64,000 nt of DNA from Caulobacter vibrioides OR37 (GTDB lineage Bacteria > Pseudomonadota > Alphaproteobacteria > Caulobacterales > Caulobacteraceae): assembly GCF_000372645.1 (NCBI RefSeq), contig NZ_APMP01000007.1:62001-126000 (forward strand). Reading direction: 5' to 3'. Of the stretch, positions 9,090 to 18,681 are shown piece after piece; positions within the stretch are counted from its first letter, which is position 1; every line of letters starts with the position of its first letter. Under the pieces are notes generated by a model, which saw nothing but the letters and a program-made list of their open reading frames with translations, did not search any database and was not told where the DNA came from. A program made the translations under genes and the position numbers.

Positions 9090-10208
9090 ATGACAGTCCT
9101 TACGGAATCTGGCCTTAAGCCCTCGGGGCTCACCGTCCTCGGCCTGGAGACCAGCTGCGACGAGACCGCGGCCTCGGTCGTGCGCCGCGACGAGGACGGA
9201 ACGGTCACGGTGCTGTCCTCGATCATCGGCACGCAGTTCGAGAAGCATGCGCCGTTCGGCGGGGTGGTGCCCGAGATCGCCGCGCGGGCCCACGTCGAGG
9301 CGATCGACGCGATCGCCGCCGAGGCCCTGCGCGCTTCGGGCCTCTCCTTCGCCCAGCTGGACGGCGTGGCCGCGACGGCCGGTCCGGGCCTGGTGGGCGG
9401 CGTCATGGTCGGCCTGGCGTTCGGCAAGGCCGTGGCGCTGGCGACCGGCGCGCCGCTGGTCGCGGTCAACCACCTGGAAGGCCACGCGGTCTCGGCCCGC
9501 CTGGGCGCCGACATCGCCTATCCGTTCCTGCTGCTGCTGGTCTCGGGCGGCCATTGCCAGCTGCTGGAGGTCGCCGGGGTCGGCGCCTGCAAGCGTCTGG
9601 GCTCCACGATCGACGACGCGGCGGGCGAGGCTTTCGACAAGATCGCCAAGGCCCTGGGCCTGCCTTATCCGGGCGGTCCAGCCCTGGAAAAGCTGGCCGT
9701 CGGCGGCGACGCGAGCCGCTACAACCTGCCGCGCGCCCTGCTGGGCCGCAAGGACTGCGACTTCTCGTTCTCGGGCCTGAAGACCGCCGCCGCCCGGATC
9801 GCCGAGACGCTGACGACCGACGACGAGCGCCGGGACCTGGCCGCCGGCGTCCAGTTCGCCATCGCCCGACAGCTGTCCGAGCGGGTCGACCGGGCGATGA
9901 AGCTCTACAAGGAAACACACGGACCAGAAGACCTGCGGTTCGTCGTCGCCGGGGGCGTCGCCGCCAACGGCGCGGTGCGCGCGGCCCTGCTGGCCGACTG
10001 CGAGAAGAACGGCTTCGCCTTCGCCGCCCCGCCACTGGCCTATTGCACCGACAACGCCGCCATGATCGCCCTGGCGGGCGCCGAGCGGCTGGCGCTGGGC
10101 CTATCGGACGATCTCGACGCCGTCGCCCGGCCGCGCTGGCCGCTGGACGAGGCCGCCGCCCTCGCCAATCCCATGAACGCCTACGGCCGCAAGGGAGCCA
10201 AGGCATGA
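9090..10208 (+). CDS. tsaD: tRNA N6-threonylcarbamoyladenosine transferase TsaD
   Basis: 372 residues of the Kae1/TsaD family. [13 protein letters not shown] lies at the N-terminus, and the metal-binding histidines are in NHLEGH (His128, His132). Together with TsaB (59676-60311 here), TsaE and TsaC it makes t6A37 on ANN-decoding tRNAs. The ATG at 9090 has only a loose GGAAGG 12 bases upstream. The gene ends in an ATGA overlap with gpsA, so the two are translationally coupled. Confidence 0.96.
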   Translation: MTVLTESGLKPSGLTVLGLETSCDETAASVVRRDEDGTVTVLSSIIGTQFEKHAPFGGVVPEIAARAHVEAIDAIAAEALRASGLSFAQLDGVAATAGPGLVGGVMVGLAFGKAVALATGAPLVAVNHLEGHAVSARLGADIAYPFLLLLVSGGHCQLLEVAGVGACKRLGSTIDDAAGEAFDKIAKALGLPYPGGPALEKLAVGGDASRYNLPRALLGRKDCDFSFSGLKTAAARIAETLTTDDERRDLAAGVQFAIARQLSERVDRAMKLYKETHGPEDLRFVVAGGVAANGAVRAALLADCEKNGFAFAAPPLAYCTDNAAMIALAGAERLALGLSDDLDAVARPRWPLDEAAALANPMNAYGRKGAKA

Positions 10209-11212
10209 GCGATATCAGGCGCTTCGCGCATGTGGGCGTCATCGGCGCGGGCGCCTGGGGCACGGCCCTGGCCCAGGTCTGCGCGCGCGCCGGCCTGCGG
10301 GTCTCCTTGCAGGCCCGAGAGCCCGAGGTCGTGGCCTCGGTCAACCAGACCCACGAGAACCTCGTCTTCCTGCCTGGCGTGCGGCTGGAACCGACGATCG
10401 AGGCCGTCGCCGAGCTCTCGGACCTCGGCGCGTGCGATCTGATCCTGGCCGTCGCGCCCGCCCAGCACCTGCGCGCGGCCCTGACCGCCTTTGGCCCGCA
10501 CCGCCAGGCCAGCGCTCCGGTCGTGCTGTGCGCCAAGGGCGTCGAGCAGGGCACGCTGAAGCTGATGACCGAAGTGGCGGCCGAAGCGCTTCCGGACGCG
10601 CCGATCGCGGTGCTGTCAGGGCCCAGCTTCGCCGGCGAGGTGGCCCGCAACCTGCCCGCCGCCGTCACCCTGGCCTGCGCGGACGAAGCCCTGGGCCGAG
10701 AGATCGCCGAAGCCATCGCCACCCCGACCTTCCGCCCCTACACGGCCAACGACCTGATCGGCGCCGAGGCCGGCGGGGCGGTCAAGAACGTGCTGGCCAT
10801 CGCCTGCGGCGTGGTCGAGGGCAAGGGCCTGGGCCGCAACGCCCACGCCTCGGTGATCACCCGCGGCTTCGCCGAGCTGACGCGCCTGGCCGTGGCCCTG
10901 GGCGCCCGGCCCGAGACCCTGTCGGGCCTTTGCGGCCTGGGCGACCTGGTCCTGACCTGCTCCAGCGCCCAGTCGCGCAACATGAGCGTCGGCATGGCCC
11001 TGGGCCAGGGCCTGACCCTGGACCAGGCCCTGGCCGGCAAGGTCTCGGTGGCCGAGGGGGTCGCCTCGGCGCCGGCCGTGCGAGCCCTGGCCCGCAAGCT
11101 GGGCGTCGAAACCCCGATCTGCGAGGCGGTCGCCGCGATCCTGGCCGGCGAGGTCGAGGTCGACGCCGCCATCCAGGGCCTGCTCTCCCGTCCCCTAAAG
11201 CCCGAAGCCTGA
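10205..11212 (+). CDS. gpsA: Glycerol-3-phosphate dehydrogenase [NAD(P)+]
   Basis: 335 residues. The nucleotide-binding loop is [13 protein letters not shown] (residues 11-23), and the family motifs [24 protein letters not shown] and [11 protein letters not shown] are present. It makes sn-glycerol-3-phosphate from dihydroxyacetone phosphate for phospholipid synthesis in the cytoplasm. The start at 10205 overlaps the tsaD stop by four bases. The open frame extends upstream inside tsaD, but only this start gives the canonical N-terminus. Confidence 0.96.
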   Translation: MSDIRRFAHVGVIGAGAWGTALAQVCARAGLRVSLQAREPEVVASVNQTHENLVFLPGVRLEPTIEAVAELSDLGACDLILAVAPAQHLRAALTAFGPHRQASAPVVLCAKGVEQGTLKLMTEVAAEALPDAPIAVLSGPSFAGEVARNLPAAVTLACADEALGREIAEAIATPTFRPYTANDLIGAEAGGAVKNVLAIACGVVEGKGLGRNAHASVITRGFAELTRLAVALGARPETLSGLCGLGDLVLTCSSAQSRNMSVGMALGQGLTLDQALAGKVSVAEGVASAPAVRALARKLGVETPICEAVAAILAGEVEVDAAIQGLLSRPLKPEA

Positions 11213-11241
11213 AACCCGAAGCCCGAGACAAGGATCACCGC

Positions 11242-11523
11242 ATGGCCCTCTTCGCCATCCTCTGCAAGGACAAGCCCGGCGCGCTGGAAACCCGCCTGGC
11301 GACGCGCCCCGTTCATCTGGACTATCTGAACCAGTCCAAGGGCCTGAAGCTGGCCGGCGCCCTGCTGGGCGATGACGGCAATCCGATCGGCTCGCTGCTG
11401 ATCGTCGAGGCCGAAGATCTGGCCGCCGCCCAGGCCCAGGCCGACAACGATCCCTTCACCGGAGCCGGCGTGTTCGAGAGCGTCGAGGTCCGACCCTGGC
11501 GCCTGGCGATCGGATCGCTTTAA
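11242..11523 (+). CDS. YciI family protein
   Basis: A 93-residue protein beginning MALFAILCKDKPGALETRLATR, with an internal HLDYL and a closing FESVEVRPWRLAIG, the full pattern of the small YciI alpha/beta-barrel domain. Family members are probable small enzymes of unclear reaction. The domain His in PVHLDYL is present. It lies 29 bases after gpsA, probably in the same transcript, with an AAGGA site upstream of the ATG. Confidence 0.9.
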   Translation: MALFAILCKDKPGALETRLATRPVHLDYLNQSKGLKLAGALLGDDGNPIGSLLIVEAEDLAAAQAQADNDPFTGAGVFESVEVRPWRLAIGSL

Positions 11524-11529
11524 GCCGCC

Positions 11530-11895
11530 TTGCGCGTCGATCCCGACAATCCCGCCCGCCCCGCGCCGGGCACGGCGCTTTGCGCGCTGGACGAGATTCC
11601 CTCGCCCGGCTCGAAGGGCTTCCGCTGGCGCGAGGGCGACGCCCTGTTCGCCGGTTTCGTCGTCCGCAGCGGCGAGCGGGTGGTCGGCTATGTCGACAGC
11701 TGCCCGCACGCTGGCTGGCCGCTCGCCGGTTTCGCCGGCCGCTATCTGACGCGCGAGAACGATCTGATCCTGTGCGCCGGCCACGCGGCCCTGTTCAGGA
11801 TCGAGGATGGGGCCTGCGTCGCCGGTCCCTGTCCCGGCGACAGGCTTTTCCCGTGGCCGGTCGAGGTCCGCGACGGACTGATCGTCGTCGCGTGA
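11530..11895 (+). CDS. Rieske [2Fe-2S] domain protein
   Basis: A 121-residue stand-alone Rieske domain. Cluster ligands are Cys58-x-His60 (CPHAGWPL) and Cys82-x-x-His85 (CAGHAALF). It is likely a small ferredoxin-like electron carrier or an oxygenase accessory; no oxygenase gene is next to it. It begins with TTG at 11530, six bases after the YciI stop, without a strong ribosome site, which suggests translational coupling. The partner enzyme is unknown. Confidence 0.88.
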   Translation: MRVDPDNPARPAPGTALCALDEIPSPGSKGFRWREGDALFAGFVVRSGERVVGYVDSCPHAGWPLAGFAGRYLTRENDLILCAGHAALFRIEDGACVAGPCPGDRLFPWPVEVRDGLIVVA

Positions 11896-11953
11896 TCGCC
11901 GTTCCTTAAGACCTTTGCCCTAGCCTCCCTCGCGACCGATGGAGGAACGCGCC

Positions 11954-12733
11954 GTGGCCGACGGGACCGACATGCATTTCGACGCCGAGACGGTGACCCA
12001 CCGCGCCGGCCTCGCCAAGCTGCGCTCGCTTACCAAGATCAATCCACGCCTCGCTCCGAACCTGGCCAGGACCCTGCTGGGCGGCCAGCGCGATCCGGGC
12101 GTTGTCGACGCCTTCAACGCCCACGCCGAACGGGCCGGCTTCGAGTTTACCTCGACCTGGGCCAGCAATAACATCCCGTTCGTGGCCCCGCTGCTGCGCG
12201 ACTTCGCGGCCAAGCGGCCGGACGGCGAGACGATCCGCTACATGGAGATCGGCGCCTATGAGGGCCGCAACCTCGCCTTCATGGACTGGCTGCTGCCAAA
12301 GCGCCTGGCCGTCACCGTCATCGATCCGTGGTTCGACGAGGCCCTGAACCCGGAAGAGAAATACCACGCCGTGGAGCCGCGCTTTCACCGCAACATGGCG
12401 CGATGCGGCTTTAGAAGCCTTTCGACGCACAAGGGCTTCTCGACCTATGTGCTGCCCCAGATGCTGGAACGCGGCGAGCGGTTCGACCTGATCTATGTCG
12501 ACGGAAGCCACACGGCCTTGGCGGTGCTGATTGATCTGTGCTTCTGCGCCAGCCTGCTCAGCGTCGGCGGCATGATGGTGCTGGACGACTATTGGCACGA
12601 CATCAGCGAGATCGGCGGGCCGGGCGTCAAGCAGGCCGTCGACCAGTTCCACGCCGCGTTCGGCCGCTATTTCGAGATCGCCGCCGTCTACCGGCAGGTG
12701 GCGCTGGTAAAGACCAGCGAGATTCCCCGCTAG
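11954..12733 (+). CDS. Class I SAM-dependent methyltransferase (Methyltransf_24-like)
   Basis: About 259 residues from the GTG at 11954, chosen because GGAGGA lies seven bases upstream; an ATG at 11939 overlaps that site and is less likely. The SAM-binding motif YMEIGAYEGRN is followed by an acidic VIDPWFDE strand end and by FDLIYVDGSH and GGMMVLDDY, typical of class I methyltransferases acting on small molecules or sugars. The substrate is unknown. It stands alone between the Rieske gene and the chemoreceptor. Confidence 0.8.
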   Translation: MADGTDMHFDAETVTHRAGLAKLRSLTKINPRLAPNLARTLLGGQRDPGVVDAFNAHAERAGFEFTSTWASNNIPFVAPLLRDFAAKRPDGETIRYMEIGAYEGRNLAFMDWLLPKRLAVTVIDPWFDEALNPEEKYHAVEPRFHRNMARCGFRSLSTHKGFSTYVLPQMLERGERFDLIYVDGSHTALAVLIDLCFCASLLSVGGMMVLDDYWHDISEIGGPGVKQAVDQFHAAFGRYFEIAAVYRQVALVKTSEIPR

Positions 12734-12982
12734 GCCACTTCCCGATACCCATGAAAAGGTCATCGGGCTAAAGATTCCATAAGCGACTGATTTAAAAAGA
12801 CTTCATCCGCGCGACCGGCCAGGATCTTGGCGCGATTCACCTCGCCCCCGCGCCTCCCGAAATGCCACCAAGCAGTGTATCGCGACGTTTTGTCGCCCAT
12901 TCCGAGCCGTCCTGGTTAGGAACCGTTAGACATGTTGGCCGGCATTCTTTCGCCTGATTTCGGCGTCGCGGGAGAATTCGAC

Positions 12983-14779
12983 ATGGCATCCCTGGGTCAG
13001 AAGGTGATGGGCGCCGCCGCGGGCGCGGCCCTTCTGTGCGCCGCGACGGCCGGAACCGGCCTTTGGGTGGCGCTCAGCCTGGACGACGCCCTTTCCCGTT
13101 CGGCGACCTCGGCCAAGATCCTGCGCCAGCACATGCAAGCCGACATGATGCACGACGCCCTGCGCGCGGATGTCATGGGCGCGATCATGTCGTCGGATCC
13201 GAACCTGAGCGTCGATATCAAGACCGTCCGCGCCGACCTCGCCGAGCACACCAAGACCTTCAAGGACGCGATCGCCGCCAGCAAGGGCATGGCGCAAGAC
13301 TCGTCGGTGAAGGCGGCCCTGGCGGAGGTCGAGGCGCCGCTGGGAGCCTATATCGCCGCGGCCGGGGACATCGTCGGACGCGCCGACGTCGATGCCGCCG
13401 GCGCGCGCGCGAAATTGCCGGGCTTCGCCAAGCAGTTCTCGGCGCTCGAGGAGAAGATGGATCAGGCTTCGACCAAGATCGAGGCCGCCGCCAGCCACGA
13501 CGGCCAGGCCGCCCGCACGATGAGCCTGACGGGCCAGGTCGTGATGGGCGCCCTGCTGCTGGCCGCCGCCGCCTTCGCCGCGGTGTTGATGGTCGCCGCG
13601 CGCAGGGGCCTGGTCTCGCCGCTGTTGGCGGTGACGAGCGCCCTGCGCCGTCTGGCCGCCGGCGACCTGAACGCAGCCCTGCCCAAGAAGACCGGCGGTG
13701 ATGAGCTTGGGCAGATGACCGAGGCTTTGCACGCCTTCCGCGACGCCGTCGAGGCCCGCCAGAAGGAGCTGGAAGCCGCCGACGTGCGCGACGCCCTGGA
13801 GCGCGAGCGCCGCGAGGCCGAACGTCGCCGCGACGAGGCCGAAGCCGCCCAGACCGCCGTCGTGGACAATCTGGCGCAAGCGTTGCGACGACTGTCGGAA
13901 GGCGATCTTTCGCACCGGATCGATCGACCGTACCCCGACGGCTACGAGCGCCTGCGCGTCGACTTCAACGCCGCCGCCGAGAAGCTGTCGGCCGTCATCG
14001 CCGCGTCGCTGGAAGCCACCAGCATGATCCACGGCGGCAGCCGCGAGATCACCGACGCCGCCGACGACCTGTCGCGCCGGACCGAACAGCAAGCGGCCAG
14101 CCTGGAACAGACGGCCGCCGCGCTGGACGAGATCACCTCCACCGTGCGCAGGACCGCCGAGGGCGCCGGCCGGGCTCGGCAGGTGGTCGAGCGCGCCCGC
14201 GACGCCGCCGGGGCCAGCGGGACCATCGTCGATCAGGCCGTCGGAGCCATGGGCGCGATCGAGAAATCCTCCAACCAGATCGGCCAGATCATCGGGGTGA
14301 TCGACGAAATCGCCTTCCAGACCAACCTGCTGGCCCTGAACGCCGGCGTCGAGGCCGCGCGGGCGGGCGAAGCGGGCCGCGGGTTCGCGGTCGTGGCCCA
14401 GGAGGTGCGGGCCCTGGCTCAGCGCTCGGCCGAGGCCGCCAAGGAGATCAAGACCCTGATCGCCGCCAGCGCCAGCGAGGTCGGCCTCGGGGTCGACCAT
14501 GTCGGCAAGGCCGGCGAGGCCCTACGCCTGATCGCCGCCGAGGTCGAGCAGATCGACGACCTGGTCCGCGACATGGCCGCGTCGGCCCAGGAGCAGGCTC
14601 GCGGCCTGGCCGAGGTCAACACCGCCGTGAACCAGATGGACCAAGTGACCCAGCAGAACGCCGCGATGGTGGAACAGACCACGGCCGCCAGTCACGCCCT
14701 GGCGCGCGAGGCCACGCGCCTCGCCGAGCGGATGGCCGAACTTCGGATCAGCGAGGCGGCGCGCCGTCAGGCGGCTTGA
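12983..14779 (+). CDS. Methyl-accepting chemotaxis protein
   Basis: 598 residues from the ATG at 12983 (GGAG eight bases upstream). An N-terminal membrane helix (about 7-29), a roughly 150-residue helical periplasmic domain and a second membrane helix near residue 190 come first, then HAMP-type segments ([14 protein letters not shown] and [11 protein letters not shown]) and a long coiled coil. The signalling tip [24 protein letters not shown] is present. It relays a ligand signal to CheA/CheW; the ligand is unknown. The C-terminus lacks an obvious NWETF-type CheR tether. The 249 bases upstream hold no gene. Confidence 0.95.
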   Translation: MASLGQKVMGAAAGAALLCAATAGTGLWVALSLDDALSRSATSAKILRQHMQADMMHDALRADVMGAIMSSDPNLSVDIKTVRADLAEHTKTFKDAIAASKGMAQDSSVKAALAEVEAPLGAYIAAAGDIVGRADVDAAGARAKLPGFAKQFSALEEKMDQASTKIEAAASHDGQAARTMSLTGQVVMGALLLAAAAFAAVLMVAARRGLVSPLLAVTSALRRLAAGDLNAALPKKTGGDELGQMTEALHAFRDAVEARQKELEAADVRDALERERREAERRRDEAEAAQTAVVDNLAQALRRLSEGDLSHRIDRPYPDGYERLRVDFNAAAEKLSAVIAASLEATSMIHGGSREITDAADDLSRRTEQQAASLEQTAAALDEITSTVRRTAEGAGRARQVVERARDAAGASGTIVDQAVGAMGAIEKSSNQIGQIIGVIDEIAFQTNLLALNAGVEAARAGEAGRGFAVVAQEVRALAQRSAEAAKEIKTLIAASASEVGLGVDHVGKAGEALRLIAAEVEQIDDLVRDMAASAQEQARGLAEVNTAVNQMDQVTQQNAAMVEQTTAASHALAREATRLAERMAELRISEAARRQAA

Positions 14780-14808
14780 AGTCAGCCTTCTTCAGGGAGG
14801 TTGGACGG

Positions 14809-15279
14809 TCAGTCCGCCGTCCAGTCGCCCGACTTGCCGCCGGTCTTCTCGCGCAGGCGCACCGCCTCGATGACCATGCCCTTCTCGGCGGCCTTCAGCA
14901 TGTCGTAGATCGTCAGGCAGGCGACCGAAACGGCCGTCAGCGCCTCCATCTCGACGCCGGTCGGGCCCGTGGTCTTGACGCGGGCGGTGACGGCGAGCCC
15001 CCCGTCGGTCGGCGCGACCTCGACCGCGACCTTGGACAGCGCCAGAGGATGGCATAGCGGAATGAGGTTGGACGTTTGCTTGGCCGCCATGACGCCGGCC
15101 AGCTCGGCCACGGCGCGGACATCGCCCTTGCGACCTTGACCGGACACCGCCAGGTCCAGGGTCTCGGGACTCATCCGCACGAAGCCCGTCGCGACGGCCT
15201 CGCGGGCGGTCGCCGGCTTGTCCGAGACATCGACCATCCGGGCCCGGCCCTGATCATCGATATGGGTGAGCTTGCTCAC
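14809..15279 (-). CDS. moaC: Cyclic pyranopterin monophosphate synthase MoaC
   Basis: 156 residues with the MoaC signatures [24 protein letters not shown] and [20 protein letters not shown]. It converts the MoaA product to cyclic pyranopterin monophosphate, the second half-step of molybdenum cofactor synthesis. Its GTG start overlaps the moaB stop (GTGA). It is the last gene of moaA-moaD-moaE-moaB-moaC and ends 29 bases from the convergent chemoreceptor gene. Confidence 0.97.
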   Translation of the reverse strand: MSKLTHIDDQGRARMVDVSDKPATAREAVATGFVRMSPETLDLAVSGQGRKGDVRAVAELAGVMAAKQTSNLIPLCHPLALSKVAVEVAPTDGGLAVTARVKTTGPTGVEMEALTAVSVACLTIYDMLKAAEKGMVIEAVRLREKTGGKSGDWTAD

Positions 15280-15830
15280 GACTCCCGGAACCTCGGCATC
15301 AGCTCGACCATGTTGCAGGGCTTGTGACGGCTGTCGAGTTGAGCGGCGATCACCTTGTCCCAGCCGTCCTTCACCGCGCCGTTGCTGCCCGGCAGACAGA
15401 AGACCAGAACGCCGTCGATCAGCCCGGCCGTCGCCCGCGATTGCAGGGTCGAGAGCCCCACCGAGGCGTAGGACACCAGGTGGAACACCACCGAAAAGCC
15501 GTCGATCTTCTTGTCGAACAGCGGCTCCAGCGCCTCGACCGTGATATCGCGGCCGGTCAGGCCGGTGCCGCCGGTGGTGACGATGGCGTCGACGTCTCCA
15601 CTCGCGATCCAGGCGCGGACCTGGGCCCGGACCTTGTCGATATCGTCGCGCACCACCGCCCGACCGGCGAACGCGTGGCCGGCGGCCTGGACACGCTCGA
15701 TCAGAATCTGCCCGGAGGTGTCGGTCGCCTCGTCCCGGGTGTCGGAGACGGTCAAGATCGCCACGCGCACCGGCTTGAACGGCAGTTCGGGCTTGATCCC
15801 GCCGCCTGGCTTCAGAATCGCGTCCGACAT
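15276..15830 (-). CDS. moaB: Molybdopterin adenylyltransferase-type protein MoaB
   Basis: 184 residues of the MoaB/MogA fold, with [36 protein letters not shown] and [17 protein letters not shown]. It activates molybdopterin by adenylylation before metal insertion. MoaB and MogA are hard to tell apart; the short length and MoaB-like order favour moaB. It lies three bases after moaE and overlaps moaC by four. Confidence 0.92.
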   Translation of the reverse strand: MSDAILKPGGGIKPELPFKPVRVAILTVSDTRDEATDTSGQILIERVQAAGHAFAGRAVVRDDIDKVRAQVRAWIASGDVDAIVTTGGTGLTGRDITVEALEPLFDKKIDGFSVVFHLVSYASVGLSTLQSRATAGLIDGVLVFCLPGSNGAVKDGWDKVIAAQLDSRHKPCNMVELMPRFRES

Positions 15831-15833
15831 TGG

Positions 15834-16283
15834 CTACTCCTGATCCCAGCGTGTGGCGTCGGTCCTATCGCGGTCCGTCGGCTCGATCCAGCGGACGCCG
15901 CCAGGGCCGTGCTCCTTCTTCCAGAAGGGCGCGCGGCTCTTCAGATAGTCCATCAGAAAGTCGCAGGCCTCGAAAGCCTCGCGACGATGACCGGCGGCCG
16001 TGGCGACGAAGACGATGGCCTCGCCCGGGGCGATGCGGCCAACCCGATGGACGATGACGACATCCTGCAGGCCGAACCGGCGCATGGCGGCGTCGACGAT
16101 CTCGCCGATCGCGGCTTCGGTGAAGCCAGGATAGGCCTCCAGCTCCAGAACCGTCGCCCGCCCCTTCTCGGCGCGCGCCAGACCCACGAAGGTCGCGACC
16201 GCGCCGGTCTCCTCGCGCCCGGCGCAGAAAGCCGTCACCAGAGCGCCAGGCTCGAACGGCCGATCGGTCAGGCTGACGCTCAT
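15834..16283 (-). CDS. moaE: Molybdopterin synthase catalytic subunit MoaE
   Basis: 149 residues with MoaE motifs: [34 protein letters not shown] and the catalytic-lysine region [11 protein letters not shown]. It transfers two sulfurs from thiocarboxylated MoaD to the pyranopterin to give molybdopterin. Its start overlaps the moaD stop by four bases, fitting the required 1:1 complex. Confidence 0.96.
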   Translation of the reverse strand: MSVSLTDRPFEPGALVTAFCAGREETGAVATFVGLARAEKGRATVLELEAYPGFTEAAIGEIVDAAMRRFGLQDVVIVHRVGRIAPGEAIVFVATAAGHRREAFEACDFLMDYLKSRAPFWKKEHGPGGVRWIEPTDRDRTDATRWDQE

Positions 16284-16519
16284 CCGCCGCTCATCGGGGG
16301 CAGGAAAGCGACCTCCGCGCCCGCCGTCAGCACGGCCTCGCCCCTGACCAGAACCTTGTCGACGGCGACCTGGACCCCGGGCCCGGCCAGCGCCTCGCCC
16401 AGCTCTGGATCGGCGGCGGCCAGGGCGGCGCGGAGACCGGCGAGATCGTCGGCCTCGATCCGGCGATCGCGCCAGCCGGCCTGATCGGCCAGACGTCCAA
16501 ACAGGAGCACGCGCGCCAT
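16280..16519 (-). CDS. moaD: Molybdopterin synthase sulfur carrier MoaD
   Basis: A 79-residue ubiquitin-like protein that ends FLPPMSGG. The terminal Gly-Gly is the site of thiocarboxylation and is intact. It overlaps moaE by four bases and starts three bases after the moaA stop. Confidence 0.95.
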   Translation of the reverse strand: MARVLLFGRLADQAGWRDRRIEADDLAGLRAALAAADPELGEALAGPGVQVAVDKVLVRGEAVLTAGAEVAFLPPMSGG

Positions 16520-16522
16520 CGC

Positions 16523-17575
16523 TCAGCCCCCCGTCGTCGACATGTGGCGCGCCACGGCCGGACGCGGCGCGGCGATCTGGAAATCATGGCCCTGGGGCTT
16601 GGCTCCGATCGCCGCGAAGATCGCCGCCCGCAGCTCCGCGTCGCTGGCGCCGCCGCGCAGCACCGCCCGCAGATCGCTGGCGTCTTCGCGGCCCAGGCAG
16701 GTGTGCAGGGTGCCCGTGCAGGTCAGGCGCACCCGATTGCACGTGTCGCAGAAATTATGGCTCAGCGGCGTGATGAACCCCAGCCGTCCCCCCGTCTCGG
16801 CGACCCGAACATAGCGGGCCGGCCCGCCGGTTGCGTGCTGGATATCTTCCAGAGTCCAAAATGACGAGAGCTCGCGACGGACGTCCTTCAGCGACAGGAA
16901 CTGGTCCGTGCGATCCTCGTCGACCTCGCCCAGCGGCATGGTCTCGATCAGGGTCAGGTCGCAGCCGCGGGCGTGTGCCCATTGGATCAGCGCCGGCAGC
17001 TCGGCGGCGTTGTCGGCCTTCAAGGCGACGGTGTTGATCTTGACGGCGACGCCGGCGGCCAGGGCCGCGTCGATCCCGGCCACGACGCGGGCCAGATCGC
17101 CGCCTCGCGTCAGCTCGCGGAACAGGTCGGGCTTCAGCGTGTCCAGCGAGACATTGATCCGGCGCGCGCCATATCGCGCCAAATCGTGGGCATGAGTCTC
17201 CAGCCGCGTGCCGTTGGTGGTCAGGGTCAACTCGTCCAGCGCGCCGGAGCGCAGATGGCGCGATAGGCCGGCGAACAGGTCCATGAAGCCTCGGCGCACC
17301 AGCGGCTCGCCGCCGGTCAGCCGCAGCTTGCGCACGCCCAGAGAGATGAAGGTCGAGGCCAGACGATCCAGCTCCTCGAGTGTCAGAACCTCCGCCTTGG
17401 GCAGGAAGGTCATCCGCTCGGCCATGCAGTAGCGGCAGCGCAGGTCGCAGCGATCGGTGACCGAAACCCGCAGATAGGTCACGGCCCGCCCAAAGCCGTC
17501 GACCAGAACGGGCCTGGACAGGCGGGGCGCCGTCGTCGAGACCGCTTGCGCGGCGCTGTCGTCATAGGGCGTCAT
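16523..17575 (-). CDS. moaA: GTP 3',8-cyclase MoaA (radical SAM)
   Basis: 350 residues. The radical-SAM cysteines are Cys43-x3-Cys47-x2-Cys50 (CDLRCRYC). The second cluster site [11 protein letters not shown]...C near the C-terminus and the terminal Gly-Gly (STTGG) are complete. It rearranges GTP, the first step of molybdenum cofactor synthesis. The start is the ATG at 17575. An ATG at 17626 is in frame but lies inside the divergent gene and lacks a ribosome site. It heads the minus-strand moa operon. Confidence 0.95.
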   Translation of the reverse strand: MTPYDDSAAQAVSTTAPRLSRPVLVDGFGRAVTYLRVSVTDRCDLRCRYCMAERMTFLPKAEVLTLEELDRLASTFISLGVRKLRLTGGEPLVRRGFMDLFAGLSRHLRSGALDELTLTTNGTRLETHAHDLARYGARRINVSLDTLKPDLFRELTRGGDLARVVAGIDAALAAGVAVKINTVALKADNAAELPALIQWAHARGCDLTLIETMPLGEVDEDRTDQFLSLKDVRRELSSFWTLEDIQHATGGPARYVRVAETGGRLGFITPLSHNFCDTCNRVRLTCTGTLHTCLGREDASDLRAVLRGGASDAELRAAIFAAIGAKPQGHDFQIAAPRPAVARHMSTTGG

Positions 17576-17604
17576 GTGCGTTGGCAAGATAGGCGCTGGA
17601 GCCC

Positions 17605-18231
17605 GTGAAGCAAAGGGATACGACATCGCTGGAGGCCATCGTGCTGGCGGCGGGCCAGGGCGTCCGTTTCGGCGGCGGCAAGCTGCTAGCTCCGCTGGGG
17701 GACGGACCGCTGTTGGCCGGGGCGCTGCGCACCGCCTTTCAAGCGCCCGTCCGGCGCGTCCTGGTGGCGATCGGACCCGATCCGGCGTTGCGCCAGGCGG
17801 TCGAGGAGGTCGTCGCCCGCTCTGGAGCGACGGACCGTCTGGCGGTGGTCGAGATCGCGGACCCGTCGGAAGGCATGGGCGCGTCGCTGCGGACGGCCGC
17901 CCTCGCCCTGTCCCGCGACGCGACCGGCGTCTTCGTCCTGCTGGGCGACATGCCGGCGATCGACCCATCCACGCCAACGCGCCTCGCCCGAGCCTTCACC
18001 GCTCCGGACGACATCGTCGCGCCCACGCGCCTGGGTCGGCGCGGCCACCCGGTGTTGTTCGGCGCCGCCTGGTTTCCCGCGCTTCGCGGCCTGTCGGGGG
18101 ACGAAGGCGCCCGGACGCTGCTGCGGGATGGAAGCATAGGCCTCAAGACCGTCGCGGTGGACGATCCGGGGATCCATCTCGACGTGGATCGCCCCGAGGA
18201 CCTGGCGCGCGTCACGGACGCCGCCGTCTAG
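17605..18231 (+). CDS. MocA-like molybdenum cofactor nucleotidyltransferase
   Basis: A 208-residue NTP_transf_3 enzyme with the nucleotide-binding [15 protein letters not shown] near the N-terminus, LLGDMPAID (metal Asp) and [10 protein letters not shown]. The KLL after the loop and the neighbourhood favour a MocA-type cytidylyltransferase, which makes the cytosine dinucleotide cofactor used by xanthine-oxidase-family enzymes such as iorB here; MobA-type GTP specificity cannot be excluded. The GTG start has GGAG close upstream and lies only 29 bases from the divergent moaA start. The TAG stop is the first three bases of the repeat remnant at 18229-18262. Confidence 0.82.
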   Translation: MKQRDTTSLEAIVLAAGQGVRFGGGKLLAPLGDGPLLAGALRTAFQAPVRRVLVAIGPDPALRQAVEEVVARSGATDRLAVVEIADPSEGMGASLRTAALALSRDATGVFVLLGDMPAIDPSTPTRLARAFTAPDDIVAPTRLGRRGHPVLFGAAWFPALRGLSGDEGARTLLRDGSIGLKTVAVDDPGIHLDVDRPEDLARVTDAAV

Positions 18232-18262
18232 AGACTGTCCGCTTAAACCTAACGCGCTCTAA
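18229..18262. repeat. Deletion derivative of the composite hairpin repeat
   Basis: These 34 bases join the outer ends of the element at 63808-63924: CTGTCCGCTT (18235-18244) then AAACCTAACGCGCTCTAA. The inner 83 bases present in the long copy are missing, and a CTT flanks the junction in the long copy, as expected of slippage between short direct repeats. One end supplies the TAG stop of the MocA-like gene (18229-18231), and the other the stop of the convergent small gene (18259-18261). Confidence 0.75.
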
Positions 18263-18483
18263 TGCGAAGGCCGCTCCCGCGTGGCGACGATGCGCCGGAT
18301 CTCGGTGACCAACGCCAGCGCCGCCGCCATATCGCCCCGCTCCTGCAAGGCGAGTAGCCGCGGGATCAGCATCATCAAGACCCGCCGACGGGCGGGGTCT
18401 AGCGCCGCGTAGCATCGCCGGAATTCGGCCAAGTCCTCGGCGTCGGCCAGCGCGTCGAGATCCGCCCCCAGCAAGGTCCTCAT
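18259..18483 (-). CDS. Small hypothetical helical protein
   Basis: A 74-residue Ala/Leu/Arg-rich, all-helical protein that I do not recognise, with no Cys, signal peptide or membrane segment. The ATG at 18483 is preceded by GGAG eight bases upstream, so translation is plausible. Its TAG stop lies within the repeat remnant. It is convergent with the MocA-like gene. The 198 bases upstream to iorB hold no gene. Confidence 0.5.
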   Translation of the reverse strand: MRTLLGADLDALADAEDLAEFRRCYAALDPARRRVLMMLIPRLLALQERGDMAAALALVTEIRRIVATRERPSH

Positions 18484-18681
18484 CGGCCGATCTCCAAACG
18501 GAAGACAGCGCCGGGCCCGCCGCGCGGAGTCGATCCGAATCGCGATCGCGCCGGAATCCGATCAGGACGCCTCCACTCAAGGGGCGTCGACCTCTCGAAA
18601 TCGGTACTGTCACGCTTGACCATGCCCCAAGATGATCGGGGAATGGCCAATCGTCCAGCGAGAAGCGAAGCCTCTTTGCGA

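Noticed and set aside
11195..11232. Short repeats of AGCCCGAAGCC between gpsA and the YciI gene
   Set aside because: Only two or three imperfect units of about ten bases, partly coding; too small to call an element.
12881..12897. GCGAC-N5-GTCGC hairpin upstream of the chemoreceptor gene
   Set aside because: A five-pair stem in GC-rich DNA is expected by chance; there is no U-tract and no clear promoter relation.
12932..12955. Sigma-54 promoter for the chemoreceptor gene
   Set aside because: TGGC is present but the -12 GC element is at the wrong spacing and lacks TTGC.
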